Positions 36,487 to 46,552 of a DNA stretch of 64,000 nucleotides are shown in pieces (the first letter of the stretch is position 1; every line of letters begins with the position of its first letter). A model generated the notes under the pieces. It searched no databases. It saw only the letters and a program-made list of their open reading frames with translations, and was not told the origin of the DNA. The DNA comes from Lachnospira multipara ATCC 19207 (lineage in GTDB: Bacteria > Bacillota > Clostridia > Lachnospirales > Lachnospiraceae), in assembly GCF_000424105.1 (NCBI RefSeq), contig NZ_AUJG01000009.1, positions 31,541 to 95,540 of the forward strand. Reading direction: 5' to 3'. Made by a program: the position numbers and the translations under genes.

Positions 36487-36686
36487 TTTCCTTTGCGTGT
36501 AATTTAATTTTATACTATTTTATCACAGTTTTGACATCTGTACAGTGGGGAATTATTAGCTTGTGGTTGAAATGTTTTGGTGCTTTCTTGCTGGGCTATC
36601 TCCCCTCAATTCTTTCAAATATCTCCTTGCCTCATAAGTCGAATTAGTGGTAAATTAGTCTTATGCAAAAATAGCGAGAAACTAGA

Positions 36687-36719
36687 GGGTTAAATCATGA
36701 TTTAATCAGGATTTAACCC
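36687..36719. other. Hairpin in the gap before the DUF4317 gene
   Basis: GGGTTAAATC and GATTTAACCC form a perfect 10-bp stem around 13 bases. The arm sequence resembles that of the terminator at 35525. No T-run follows on the plus strand, so this may be a control structure for the next gene. The rest of 36487-36789 shows no gene. Confidence 0.5.
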
Positions 36720-36789
36720 AGTAAAAGAGGGCTCCATCAGAGAATTTGGACCTTTAAAATTTAGCGATATCGCAGAGAGTGGTAAGAAT

Positions 36790-37938
36790 ATGACTAGAAA
36801 AGAAATTAATGAGATTAAGGCACAGTACACACTTGAAGAGTGTGGAATTTCAAGACTTTGTGGCTGTTATGTTGACGGCGAGAAGAACAAAGTCACTACA
36901 TTTACAGAGAATTTTTTAAATCTTCCAGAGGAGGAAAAGCACAAGTATTTTGACATTTTCAAAAAATCTTTATCAGGAACTCCTGGTAAAAATCTTCTTG
37001 ATATGCAGTTTAACGAGGGAGCCTATGAAGCAGGCGGCTCGCAGGAATTTCTTCTTAAATTAAGAGATTCAGAATTAAAGGATGATGCGGTGGTTAATCA
37101 GCTCTACGACAAGATCATCGAGAACTACTATTATCCGGGCAATTACTTGATTTTGCTCATCCATCAGGCATACGACATTCCATCAATTACTAACGATAAC
37201 ATCGAGATGGAAGATGCTTCCGAGGAAGTGTTTAGTTACATTTTGTGTAGCATTTGCCATGTAAGCCTTTCAAAGCCGGGCCTTGGCTACAACGAGGATG
37301 ACAAGGCTTTCCACAATCAGATTCAGAGCCATATGGTGGATTTGCCTGACGTGGGATTCCTATTTCCTGCTTTTAACGACCGAACAAGCAACACTGACAT
37401 GACACTTTTTTACACTAAGGATGCTAACGATTTCCAGCATGGTGTTATTGAAAATGTACTTATGGTCAACGAGCCTATGGGTGCCGTAGATCAGAAGGAG
37501 ACTTTTAATAATCTTGTAACTGAGACTCTTGGCGAGGATTCTAATTATGAAATCGTTAAGAATATTCATGAAAATCTAAATGAGAAAATCGCAGAGAAGA
37601 AAAAGGAATCTTTAGCACCTGTAATGCTTGATAAGACTGAGGTTCGCGAGGTCTTAGAAAAGAGTGGTGTTAAGGAAGAGAAGTTAGAAAATTTTGAAGA
37701 ACATTTTGAAATGGCAACTGGTGAGGACGGCAAGCTTGCAGCTACAAATATTGTGCCTGCTAGAAAGTTTGAAGTTAAGACACCGGACGTTGTTGTTAAG
37801 ATAAACCCTGATAAAACAGACCTTGTAACAACTCAGATTATCGATGGCAAGCAGTGTCTTGTAATTGAGATTGATGAGAGGTTGGAAGTTAATGGAATTT
37901 CGGTGAATCCTGAGACGGGGGAAGTGATCGAGAGGTAG
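36790..37938 (+). CDS. DUF4317 family protein
   Basis: 382 residues. The start region (CGISRLCGCYVDGEKN) and overall length match the DUF4317 family, common in Lachnospiraceae and of unknown function. No signal peptide or membrane segment; cytosolic and acidic. The ribosome site (GAGAGTGG) is weak. The C-terminus ends with a small beta-rich segment, NGISVNPETGEVIER. A GC-rich structured stretch follows. Confidence 0.88.
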   Translation: MTRKEINEIKAQYTLEECGISRLCGCYVDGEKNKVTTFTENFLNLPEEEKHKYFDIFKKSLSGTPGKNLLDMQFNEGAYEAGGSQEFLLKLRDSELKDDAVVNQLYDKIIENYYYPGNYLILLIHQAYDIPSITNDNIEMEDASEEVFSYILCSICHVSLSKPGLGYNEDDKAFHNQIQSHMVDLPDVGFLFPAFNDRTSNTDMTLFYTKDANDFQHGVIENVLMVNEPMGAVDQKETFNNLVTETLGEDSNYEIVKNIHENLNEKIAEKKKESLAPVMLDKTEVREVLEKSGVKEEKLENFEEHFEMATGEDGKLAATNIVPARKFEVKTPDVVVKINPDKTDLVTTQIIDGKQCLVIEIDERLEVNGISVNPETGEVIER

Positions 37939-38330
37939 AGATGGGAGAGAGTCCCGGGGGGGAGGGCGCTTGGAGCAGTCTGTTCCCTGAAGGACACGCT
38001 CTCGCTAAGGTAGCCACGTAGCGGTGGGTAAGGCCTTCTGTGTCTTGTCGCCCTACGGGCTTTCAGACTTGAAGGCCTAACCACCGACGCGTCTACATTG
38101 TCCTTTATGAAACACCTGCTCCCCGCGCCCGACACCCCCGCGACTTTCACGCCCTTCCGAGGGAGGGGTGTACGGCAAATGCGCTTCGCTGTTTGCCTAC
38201 CGGGAGTTATACTATGCCGCGAGGGGCTTGAATTCTTGGTCGCGACCAACTTGCTTTCTAGTCCCGGAAGTGTGTTGTTCCGGGAAGTGCAGGTTTCTTG
38301 CAGAAATGCCCTAATATAATTAAAATTTTT
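37939..38330. ncRNA. GC-rich, heavily base-paired noncoding region
   Basis: No gene is supported on either strand. The stretch is far GC-richer than its flanks and holds a row of stems: CGGTGGGTAAGGCCTTC with GAAGGCCTAACCACCG (38022-38086) around GCCC/GGGC; ACACCCC with GGGGTGT (38132-38171); GGCAAA/TTTGCC with an inner GCG/CGC (38174-38197); the palindrome TTGGTCGCGACCAA (38236-38249); CCCGGAA/TTCCGGG (38263-38284). A terminator follows at 38351. It may be a large structured RNA, a long 3' UTR or a mobile repeat. No known family recognised. Confidence 0.4.
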
Positions 38331-38350
38331 ATATCTAATATTGATTTGTT

Positions 38351-38391
38351 GACCCTAGAAGAAATTTTTTTCTTCTAGGGTCTATCTTTTT
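38351..38391 (+). terminator. Terminator
   Basis: GACCCTAGAAGAA and TTCTTCTAGGGTC form a 13-bp stem followed by TATCTTTTT. It ends transcription of the DUF4317 gene and the structured stretch after it. Confidence 0.9.
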
Positions 38392-38512
38392 AAATTCAAC
38401 GCTTCTTAGAATAATCCGTATGGACCGAAAATTTCGAATAAGTATTAAATGCCCTAAAAGCAAGTGAGTATTATAGGAAATTCGTAATCCTTTTCGAGAC
38501 TTTTTTTACCGC

Positions 38513-38723
38513 TAGGTCAACAATCAAAAAAAGCAAGTTGTTTAGATCTCGAATTCTAATCCCTACAGGAGAAAAATCCTCCATTAGGTCAACCGCCTCC
38601 CGACCACATCCCAGAAATCTTCTCGTCCCGCCTTAAATTCTCGGTTTCATCCCTGGAGTCGTTGACCTAATGGAGAGAAAATCTCTCGGAAGGTCAATTC
38701 CTTCCCGACCGCATCCCAGAAAT
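38513..38723 (+). repeat. Leader region with repeats ahead of the pectinase gene
   Basis: CTCCATTAGGTCAAC (38579-38593) pairs perfectly with GTTGACCTAATGGAG (38661-38675). TCCCGACCACATCCCAGAAAT at 38598 recurs at 38703 with one change, and AGGTCAA recurs at 38514, 38586 and 38691; the last two lie 105 bases apart like the longer repeat. GAGAGAAAATCTCTC is a further hairpin. No reading frame. It may be an untranslated leader or a binding-site array controlling the pectinase gene. Confidence 0.6.
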
Positions 38724-38892
38724 TTCACTAAAACCAACTATTTTTATAAAAGTTATAAAATAAAGCTATACATTTTAATTTTGTAAGTATATAATATATT
38801 TGTGGGTTATATAAAGCTTCTTTACAAAAGTCTGGGGTAGGCATATTTTGTGGGGAAGTCTAGCAAAAAATAATTTAATACGGGAGGTTTTT

Positions 38893-41800
38893 ATGAGAAA
38901 GCTAAGTCTATTTAAAAATGGCTTCTTGCGTTCCAAAAAAGCAATCATTAGAAGAGCTTCGGGCTTTGCAATGGCTGCTTTTTTAATGGCCTCAACTGCA
39001 CTAATTCCACTTGAAGGATTAGTGTATGTTAAGGCAGATACTACAAATGAGACCGCAAGTATTGTAGCATTTCCAGGCGCTGAGGGTGGCGGCATGTACG
39101 CTAGCGGCGGACGTGGTTACAATGTCTATGTAGTTACAAATCTAGAAGATTATGGGGTGAATGAAACACCTATCGAAGGTTCACTTCGTTACGGTATCGA
39201 GAATTCAACAGATGGTTGCATAATCGTGTTTAATGTCGGTGGTACAATTAATTTGAAGCAGACATTATCTTTCAGAGATAAGAAGAATATTACTATTGCT
39301 GGTCAGACAGCACCTGGAGATGGAATCACACTATCAGGTTACGAGACTAACATTAGTAATTCTGAGAATCTTATTATCCGTTTTGTACGTTTTAGAACTG
39401 GTTCTGAAAATGTGTACACAGCCGGTGATTCTATGGATGCCCTTTGGGGAAGAGATAATAAGACATTTATCATTGATCATTGTTCTTTTAGCTGGAACAC
39501 AGATGAAACATTATCAACATATAGAGGTGCAGATGGAACTGTTCAGTGGTGTATAATCAGTGAAAGTTTAACAGTTTCAGGTCATAGCAAGGGAAGACAT
39601 GGCTATGGCGGTATCTTTGGTGGAGATAATTGTGTATTCCAATATAATTTAATCGCTAACCATACTTCAAGAAACCCACGTCTTGGTGGCGGTACAATGA
39701 CAGATCCAACAAAAGTTTATTCAATGGCAACAGTACAGTTAAGCAATAACTACCTATATAACTGGGGTTACTACTCATGCTACGGTGGTGGTTATACTTT
39801 AACTAATTATATTAATAATTATTTCAAGACAGGTCCTGGTACAAGAGATGCTGCGGCTAATACAATTCTTAACTTCGGTGAGAAGACTAAGCCAGGCGGA
39901 GTTTATTACACAGGAAATGTGTTTGAAGGAAACGATAGCGTAACAACTGATAATAGCAAAGGCTTTAAGCTTGAAGGTGTAACAACAGGAGATACTGCTA
40001 CAGTTGTTAGTGATACACCTTATGAATCAGATGCATTTAATCAGATAACATTAAGATCAGCAACAGATAGTTCATCTCTTGTTTTAAATCAGGCAGGTTG
40101 TACTTACCCTGAAAGAGATGCAATCGACGCTAGAGTAGTTGCTGATGTTGAAAATGGCACAGGTTATTACATTAATACTCAGGACGAAGTAGGCGGCTAT
40201 TGCACAGAGGAAGTACATAGAGACGCATCCTTTGATAGCGACCTTGATGGTATTCCTGATTATTGGGAAACTGCACATGGCCTTAATCCTAACGATTCAA
40301 GCGATAGTGCTAAGATTTCTGAGAGTGGATACGCTAACATAGAAATTTATTTCAACTCATTAGTTGAAGGAGTTACAGATATCAACTACGTTGCTCCAAA
40401 TCCAACAGTATCAATTGATTTAGCTAATAACACTCAGGTAGATGAAGGACAGGATGTAACAGTTACAGCAAGTGCAGTAGCTAATAATGGTGGTTCAATT
40501 AAGAAGGTAGAATTCTATAATGGATCAGAACTTGTGGCTACAGATACAGAGGCTCCTTATAACTATACATTTTCAAATCTAGAAGATGGAACTTACAGCA
40601 TATCAGTAAGAGCTTATGATAGTGATGACAACGAAACACAGTCAGATGCTTCAAAGCTTCATGTAAATTCATTAGCTAGCTCAGGAGATTGGCTAGACGC
40701 AGAAGTCGGTAACCCAGCTCTTTCAGGTGGTTCTAGTTTAGAAAATGGAGTGCTAACCGTAAAGGGTAACGGCAAGGTAGGTAGAGAAGAAGGCAGCGTT
40801 AAGGGAACAGAAAACTACGATGCTGCTGATGATGATTTTCACTATACATACCAGCAGGTTACAGGAGATGCAGAGCTTGTGGTTAAGCTTGATGAAGAGA
40901 CAGTTGTAGATTGTCATACATTTACAGGCTTAATGTTTAGAGAAAGCTTGGCAGACGATGCAAAGCAGGTAGCTCTTGGCTTCTCAATGGTTAAGTTATC
41001 AAGCAGCACTTGCTGGGCAACACATATGTCAGCAAGAAAGACAACAGGGGGTTCAACTCCAGAACTTTCAGAAACCCTTGATAGTGCTTCTAAGGCAGAG
41101 TCTGCAGGCATTGGCTACGTTACAGACCTTAACTATAAAACAGGTGCTACAGTTAACGGAACATGGTTAAAGCTTGTAAGAAAGGGTGATACATTTACTG
41201 GATACGCATCTGATGATGGTGAGAACTGGACATTAGTAAGCGAGATGGAAGTTGATTTACCAGACACAGCATATATCGGATTTGCAGTAGATAGCGGTCA
41301 GGTAGCTAATGATATTAATAATTTAGTAACAGCAAAGTTTAGCAATATTAATTTAAATACTAACCCTTCAGAAACTACAGATCCAACAACAGAGCCAACA
41401 ACAGGAGAGGATACATCTTCAGAAACAGATGAGTCTGAAAATAAATACGCTCCTACAGTGATTGATGAAAATAATTTACTTACTAAAACTGCTTCAGGTT
41501 CAACAATGATCTTAAAGCAGGCAGCAACAACAGGTAACTTAGCAATTTCTGGAACAACTAAAGATAGCAATGCAAGTTACATTCTCTTCCCAGAAACAAC
41601 AAAGAATGGCAAGCTTGAGATGGATATCACTATCGATGGTTATTCAATCTTTGGTAATGAAGGTAAGAGATCTGGTGTATTTGTTGGTGCATTTGGTAGC
41701 ACATTAAGTTCCTTTACAACTTTAGGACTTAGAGGCTACGATGTAAATACAGGTTCTGACTCAATTTCAGGCTACTGGACAAAGTCCACAGGCAGCGCAG

Positions 41801-44778
41801 GTAATGGCTCACCAAAGTATAATGTAGCTATTGGTGATACATATCACGTTGTAGTTGAGAGAACAAGCGCAGGTTATACATTAACATTTACAGATTTAAC
41901 AAATCCATTAGAAGTTACAGCAACAGGTTCTACTTACTCAGGTAGCAAGACTATTAAGTTATCAGACCTTTACACAGGCGAGGGTAATGTGGGTACTAAT
42001 AGTGCTGTAAGATTTGGTATTGCTTTAGTAGGTGCTAACGTTAGCGTTAAGAACATGGTTTACTATGATGCTAGTGGAAATGTTCTTTATAACCAGACAG
42101 ATTACTATAAGGATGCTGGTACAGCTCCTACAATTACTAAGGTAAACACACCAGTAGTTAACGAAGATAGAACAGCCATCACAGTTTCTTATGAAGGCGA
42201 AGGCCTTACAGGAGATGGTAAGTATGAAATCTCAGTTTCTTCAGATGGTGGACATACATATAAGACACTTGGAACTACAACAGAAACAAGTTATTCATAT
42301 TCACCAAGTGCATCTGGTAGCTATATTTTCAAAGTAACAGGTGTTATGGGAGAAACAATTTCTAACACAATGGAATCTGAGGCAGTTAGCTATAAGAAGC
42401 CACTTACAAGTCCAAGTAAGTTAACAGCTAGCTCAGGAAATGCTAAGAATACACTTTCATGGGCAAGCGTTAGTGGTGCTACAGGCTACAGAGTTTATAG
42501 AAAGAGTGTGGATGAAGAAGAATACACAGTTCTTGGTACAACAAGTTCAACAAGCTATGAGGATACAAGTGCTGTAAACGAGACAGTTTATAACTATGCA
42601 GTATTAGCTTATGATTCTGAAAATGAATCTAATCTCTCTAGTGCAGTGACAATTATGGCAACTGCAGGACATACAGGAGAGTACTATTTTGGTGATGAGG
42701 CTGCTAGCTTAACAGTTAGTGCCAAGTCAAATGATACAATTACAGATTCTTCAAAGGCTAGCTTTACAATTGCAGCTGATGAAGCTGGTAGTTGGGAAAT
42801 CAAGTTAAATGGTGATTTAATTGATACAAAGAGCACTAATGCTAACGAGACAATTAGTGAAGAAATTAGTTTAGCAGACGGTAGAAATGAAGTAGTTGCT
42901 TACTTTACAAGCACAAGTGGAGTTAAGACATATAAGACATTCAATTTTGTTAAGTTAACAAATATTGATATTGTAGTAGATGCAAGCTATACAGGTGTGG
43001 CAGGCGCTGAAGTAGACGGTGTTCCTACATTTGCAACAGTAGGAGAAGCTATCGCAAGCGTAGATGCTAATAATAGCGAAAGAGTAGTAATCTACTTAAA
43101 GAATGGCAGATACTACGAGAAACTTACAGTAGATACAAGCTATATCACATTAATTGGTGAGGATTCTGAAAAGACAGTTCTTTACTATGATGTAGCATCA
43201 GGCTCATTAGACGCTAGTGGTAAGACATATGGTACATCAGGAAGTGCTTCTCTTACATTAAATGGAGGAGCTAGCCACTTTACAGCTGAGAATATGACAA
43301 TTTCTAACGAATTTGATTATCCAAACGAGAAGATTGATGGCAAGCAGGCTGTAGCACTTCTTAATAATGCAGATGAGACAACATTTACTAATGTAAGATT
43401 CCTTGGATATCAGGATACTTTATATGCAAATGGATCTTCAAATGCAGCTAGACAGTACTATAACAGATGCTACATTGAAGGAAATGTAGACTTTATCTTT
43501 GGTAGAGCTATTGCAGCCTTCTATGATTGTGAAATCGTTTCAAATGGCGATGGATACTTAACAGCAGCTTCTACAGAAGGCAAGAACACAGTCGGTTATG
43601 TATTTATTAACTGCCACATTCTTGCTAAGTCAGGAGTTAAGGGCGTTTACCTTGCTAGACCATGGGGTTCAAACGCATCTGTTGCTTATATTAACTGCTA
43701 TTTAGATAGTAAGATTAGAGAAAATGGATACTGCGATATGAGTAACAACTCATACAAGAACGCAAGATTTAGCGAGTATGGTTCATACGGTGCTGGCTTT
43801 AAGGTAAATACAGACAGAGTTCAATTATCAGCAGTTCAGGCAAGCAAGATTGACACAGTTGCAGAGGTTCTTGCAGCTGATGCAAATCAGTATAGTGATG
43901 GAGCTTGGGATGCAGAGGCAGAGTATGCAGCAATTAGTGCTTCTTATGTAGCTGCAGCAGCACAGGAGCCAACAACACCGGAAGAACCAACAACACCAGA
44001 AGAGCCAACAACACCAGAGACACCGGAGACTCCAGAGGAAATCAGCTATGAGATGCTCTCAGGCGACACAATCACAATCGTTCCTGGGGAAGAAGTTGTT
44101 ATTCGTTCAGCAGCAACTGTTGATAAGTTCGTTGCAGTTTTAGTGGATGGTGAGGAAATTGATTCTTCATACTATACAATTACATCAGGTTCAACAATCG
44201 CAACAATTAGTGGCGATTACACAGCAACATTAGCCGAAGGCGAGCATTCAATTGCAATTAAGTCAACTGACGGTTCGGCAGTAGCTAAGGCATTAGTAGC
44301 TGCTAAGCCAGCTGAAGGCGAGACAGGTTCAAGTGAAGGTGAAACAGGTGCAGGCGAAGAGCCAGCAGTAGAACCAGAAGAGCCAGTTGTTGAGCCAACA
44401 GAACCAGTTGTTGAACCAACAGAACCAGTTGTTGAACCAACAGAACCAGTTGTTGAACCAACAGAACCAGCAACTGAGCCAGCAACAGAACCTGCGACTG
44501 AGAATACAGGAGACGTAGCAGCTGATGAGGAATCAGTAGCAAGAGATAGTGCAGTAGAAGCTGAAATCGAAAAGATTGCTGCTTATGAAAAGGAAGTCGA
44601 TAGACTTATAGCAGAACAAAATGCTAAGCAAATTGCTAATAGTGAGGTATCTACACAGAGCACACAGACTGGTGATTTTGCAAATGCATTTATCTACGCA
44701 GTTGTAATGATTCTTTCAGTATTTGCTAGTCTTGTAATGATAATTTTTGGCGAAGGCGGAAAGAAGAAGGAAAATTAA
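38893..44778 (+). CDS. Cell-surface pectate lyase-pectinesterase multidomain enzyme
   Basis: 1961 residues. Order: long signal peptide (cleaved near residue 48), PL1-type pectate lyase beta-helix (about 52-430; PGAEGGGMYASGGRG, NITIAGQTAPG, IIDHCSFSW), a calcium-binding thrombospondin-3-like stretch (SDLDGIPDYWE), an Ig-like domain, an LamG/DUF1349-like module, a second unknown beta module, two fibronectin-III-like domains, a CE8 pectinesterase (about 1360-1670; GYQDTLY, DFIFGRA, LARPW), TTPEEP repeats, an X2-like module, five EPVVEPT repeats and a C-terminal membrane helix with a KKKEN tail. It would demethylate and cleave pectin at the cell surface. No LPxTG is seen; STQTGD precedes the helix. 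Confidence 0.95.
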   Translation: MRKLSLFKNGFLRSKKAIIRRASGFAMAAFLMASTALIPLEGLVYVKADTTNETASIVAFPGAEGGGMYASGGRGYNVYVVTNLEDYGVNETPIEGSLRYGIENSTDGCIIVFNVGGTINLKQTLSFRDKKNITIAGQTAPGDGITLSGYETNISNSENLIIRFVRFRTGSENVYTAGDSMDALWGRDNKTFIIDHCSFSWNTDETLSTYRGADGTVQWCIISESLTVSGHSKGRHGYGGIFGGDNCVFQYNLIANHTSRNPRLGGGTMTDPTKVYSMATVQLSNNYLYNWGYYSCYGGGYTLTNYINNYFKTGPGTRDAAANTILNFGEKTKPGGVYYTGNVFEGNDSVTTDNSKGFKLEGVTTGDTATVVSDTPYESDAFNQITLRSATDSSSLVLNQAGCTYPERDAIDARVVADVENGTGYYINTQDEVGGYCTEEVHRDASFDSDLDGIPDYWETAHGLNPNDSSDSAKISESGYANIEIYFNSLVEGVTDINYVAPNPTVSIDLANNTQVDEGQDVTVTASAVANNGGSIKKVEFYNGSELVATDTEAPYNYTFSNLEDGTYSISVRAYDSDDNETQSDASKLHVNSLASSGDWLDAEVGNPALSGGSSLENGVLTVKGNGKVGREEGSVKGTENYDAADDDFHYTYQQVTGDAELVVKLDEETVVDCHTFTGLMFRESLADDAKQVALGFSMVKLSSSTCWATHMSARKTTGGSTPELSETLDSASKAESAGIGYVTDLNYKTGATVNGTWLKLVRKGDTFTGYASDDGENWTLVSEMEVDLPDTAYIGFAVDSGQVANDINNLVTAKFSNINLNTNPSETTDPTTEPTTGEDTSSETDESENKYAPTVIDENNLLTKTASGSTMILKQAATTGNLAISGTTKDSNASYILFPETTKNGKLEMDITIDGYSIFGNEGKRSGVFVGAFGSTLSSFTTLGLRGYDVNTGSDSISGYWTKSTGSAGNGSPKYNVAIGDTYHVVVERTSAGYTLTFTDLTNPLEVTATGSTYSGSKTIKLSDLYTGEGNVGTNSAVRFGIALVGANVSVKNMVYYDASGNVLYNQTDYYKDAGTAPTITKVNTPVVNEDRTAITVSYEGEGLTGDGKYEISVSSDGGHTYKTLGTTTETSYSYSPSASGSYIFKVTGVMGETISNTMESEAVSYKKPLTSPSKLTASSGNAKNTLSWASVSGATGYRVYRKSVDEEEYTVLGTTSSTSYEDTSAVNETVYNYAVLAYDSENESNLSSAVTIMATAGHTGEYYFGDEAASLTVSAKSNDTITDSSKASFTIAADEAGSWEIKLNGDLIDTKSTNANETISEEISLADGRNEVVAYFTSTSGVKTYKTFNFVKLTNIDIVVDASYTGVAGAEVDGVPTFATVGEAIASVDANNSERVVIYLKNGRYYEKLTVDTSYITLIGEDSEKTVLYYDVASGSLDASGKTYGTSGSASLTLNGGASHFTAENMTISNEFDYPNEKIDGKQAVALLNNADETTFTNVRFLGYQDTLYANGSSNAARQYYNRCYIEGNVDFIFGRAIAAFYDCEIVSNGDGYLTAASTEGKNTVGYVFINCHILAKSGVKGVYLARPWGSNASVAYINCYLDSKIRENGYCDMSNNSYKNARFSEYGSYGAGFKVNTDRVQLSAVQASKIDTVAEVLAADANQYSDGAWDAEAEYAAISASYVAAAAQEPTTPEEPTTPEEPTTPETPETPEEISYEMLSGDTITIVPGEEVVIRSAATVDKFVAVLVDGEEIDSSYYTITSGSTIATISGDYTATLAEGEHSIAIKSTDGSAVAKALVAAKPAEGETGSSEGETGAGEEPAVEPEEPVVEPTEPVVEPTEPVVEPTEPVVEPTEPATEPATEPATENTGDVAADEESVARDSAVEAEIEKIAAYEKEVDRLIAEQNAKQIANSEVSTQSTQTGDFANAFIYAVVMILSVFASLVMIIFGEGGKKKEN

Positions 44779-44865
44779 TAAAATTTTTCTTTAAAAATTT
44801 AACTGATATGTTATAATTCCTATTGTGTTTGACACTTTAGTATTGCATAATGGGAGGAATTATAT

Positions 44866-45453
44866 ATGGCAGACGGAGGAAAGAAAGGGATTTCTTTAGG
44901 ATTCAATTCTCCAGTTGTATTAGGTTTTGCATTAATTTCGTTAGTTGCTTTATTTTTAAACGAAATATCAAACGGCCTAACAAATACAATGGTTTTTAGT
45001 GTTTACAGATCGGAGATTAGTCCTTTATTCTTCGTAAGGTTATTCGGACATGTACTTGGGCATACAGATTGGAAACATTTTTATTCTAATATGATGTTCT
45101 TTTTACTAATCGGACCGATATTAGAAGAGAAATATGGAAGCCTAGATTTGGCGGTGCTTATGTGCATTACTGCCGTAGTATCAGGTATTGTTAATATCAT
45201 TTTCATGCCAACAACAGTGCTTTTAGGATCAAGCGGAATAGTTTATATGATGGTAGTTTTACTCTCAGCTTCAAGCATCAAGGGTAAGAAGATTCCACTT
45301 ACACTAATCCTTATCTTATTTATGTACGTTGGCGGCGAAGTCGTAAACGGCTTTGAGGCCCAGGATACAATCTCACAGCTTTCTCACGTAATCGGGGGAA
45401 TTTGTGGTGCTATCTTTGGCATAGTCCTTAATCTAGATACTAAGGATTTATAG
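44866..45453 (+). CDS. Rhomboid-family intramembrane serine protease
   Basis: 195 residues, six membrane segments. Catalytic dyad Ser123 in GSSG and His174 in SHVIGG; the HxxxN motif (HFYSN, 71-75) is present. Rhomboids cut transmembrane segments. It starts 87 bases after the giant pectinase, whose end is a single helix, so release or processing of that protein is an appealing but unproven role. GGGAGG precedes the ATG. Confidence 0.92.
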   Translation: MADGGKKGISLGFNSPVVLGFALISLVALFLNEISNGLTNTMVFSVYRSEISPLFFVRLFGHVLGHTDWKHFYSNMMFFLLIGPILEEKYGSLDLAVLMCITAVVSGIVNIIFMPTTVLLGSSGIVYMMVVLLSASSIKGKKIPLTLILILFMYVGGEVVNGFEAQDTISQLSHVIGGICGAIFGIVLNLDTKDL

Positions 45454-45465
45454 GAAAATATATTG

Positions 45466-45526
45466 CTCTCACTAAGCTATGAAAGAGACTTTATGCTTTT
45501 TTCATAGCAAGGTGAGAGTTTTTTTT
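45466..45526 (+). terminator. Terminator after the rhomboid gene
   Basis: CTCTCAC...GCTATGAAA pairs with TTTCATAGC...GTGAGAG and is followed by eight T. Confidence 0.93.
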
Positions 45527-45574
45527 ATGGATTTGTGCTATGCTTTAACAAAATGTAAATAAAGGAGAAGTAAA

Positions 45575-46429
45575 GTGAATAATCGATTAAAAGGAATAAT
45601 TTGTATTGTGATTTCAGCCTTTTGTTTCGCCTTAATGAGCGCCTTTGTCCGCTTATCAGGAGATTTGCCATCGGTTGAGAAAGCATTTTTTAGAAACCTA
45701 ATAGCCCTCATAATTGTTGTAGTGACTATTATTGTGAAGAAAGAAAAACTACATATGAAGAAGTCGGACGGCTTCGTGCTCTTCCTTCGTTCCCTTTTTG
45801 GAACTATTGGTCTTCTTTGTAATTTCTACGCCGTTGACCATCTAGCTCTTGCAGATGCTTCAATGATGCAGAAACTCTCGCCTTTCTTTGTAATCGTTCT
45901 ATCTGCGATTATTTTGAAGGAAAAATGTAGTCCCGTACAGTGGATGGCGGTTATCGGTGCCTTTATTGGCGCACTGTTCATTATTAAGCCAAGTGGAAAT
46001 TTCAACAATTTCCCAGCAGTAATTGCCGCAATCGGCGGTCTTGGGGCAGGTTCCGCCTACACTATGGTTAGAATTTTAGGAAAGAGAAAGGTAACTCCTG
46101 ACCTAATTATTATGGCATTCTCAGGATTTTCTTGTTTAGTCTGCCTACCTCTAATGATAATTTCTTGGAAAACTATGACTTTAGTGCAGCTTTTAATGTT
46201 ACTTTTAGCAGGCGCTGCAGCTGCAGGTGGACAGTTTGCAATCACTCGCGCATACATTTACGCACCAGCTAAGCAGATTTCCGTTTATGACTATTCTCAG
46301 ATTGTGTTTTCAGCAATCCTAGGATTTATCATATTCGGACAAATCCCAGATGAATTTAGTTTCTTGGGCTACTTTATAATCATCGCCATGGCGGTTTGGA
46401 TGTTTATTTATAATAAGAGGGAAGACTAG
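45575..46429 (+). CDS. EamA/DMT-superfamily transporter
   Basis: 284 residues in ten hydrophobic segments, two EamA repeats. The first repeat starts with SAFCFALMSAFVRLSGDLPSVEKAFFRN, the second has GLGAGSAYTMVRILGK. It exports or imports a small metabolite that cannot be named. The start is a GTG (frame position 45575) or close to it, behind AAAGGAGAAGTAAA. Single-gene unit between a terminator and the GGDEF/EAL gene. Confidence 0.9.
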   Translation: MNNRLKGIICIVISAFCFALMSAFVRLSGDLPSVEKAFFRNLIALIIVVVTIIVKKEKLHMKKSDGFVLFLRSLFGTIGLLCNFYAVDHLALADASMMQKLSPFFVIVLSAIILKEKCSPVQWMAVIGAFIGALFIIKPSGNFNNFPAVIAAIGGLGAGSAYTMVRILGKRKVTPDLIIMAFSGFSCLVCLPLMIISWKTMTLVQLLMLLLAGAAAAGGQFAITRAYIYAPAKQISVYDYSQIVFSAILGFIIFGQIPDEFSFLGYFIIIAMAVWMFIYNKRED

Positions 46430-46552
46430 GAAACTGCACGCTTTTAAAGATTTTTGCGTAAACTTTAGCGCTTTATTTTTATAAAGTTTGTGTTATAATA
46501 CGGTTATTCAAGTCATTTGGATAATAGTAAAAATATATAGGTTGTTGTAGAG

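Noticed and set aside
37833..38249. A long minus-strand frame across the DUF4317 end and the GC-rich region
   Set aside because: It overlaps a well-supported gene, has no ribosome site, and its composition follows the structured GC-rich DNA.
44303..44542. Leu/Gln-rich frame on the minus strand
   Set aside because: It is the mirror of the Pro/Glu/Thr repeats of the pectinase.
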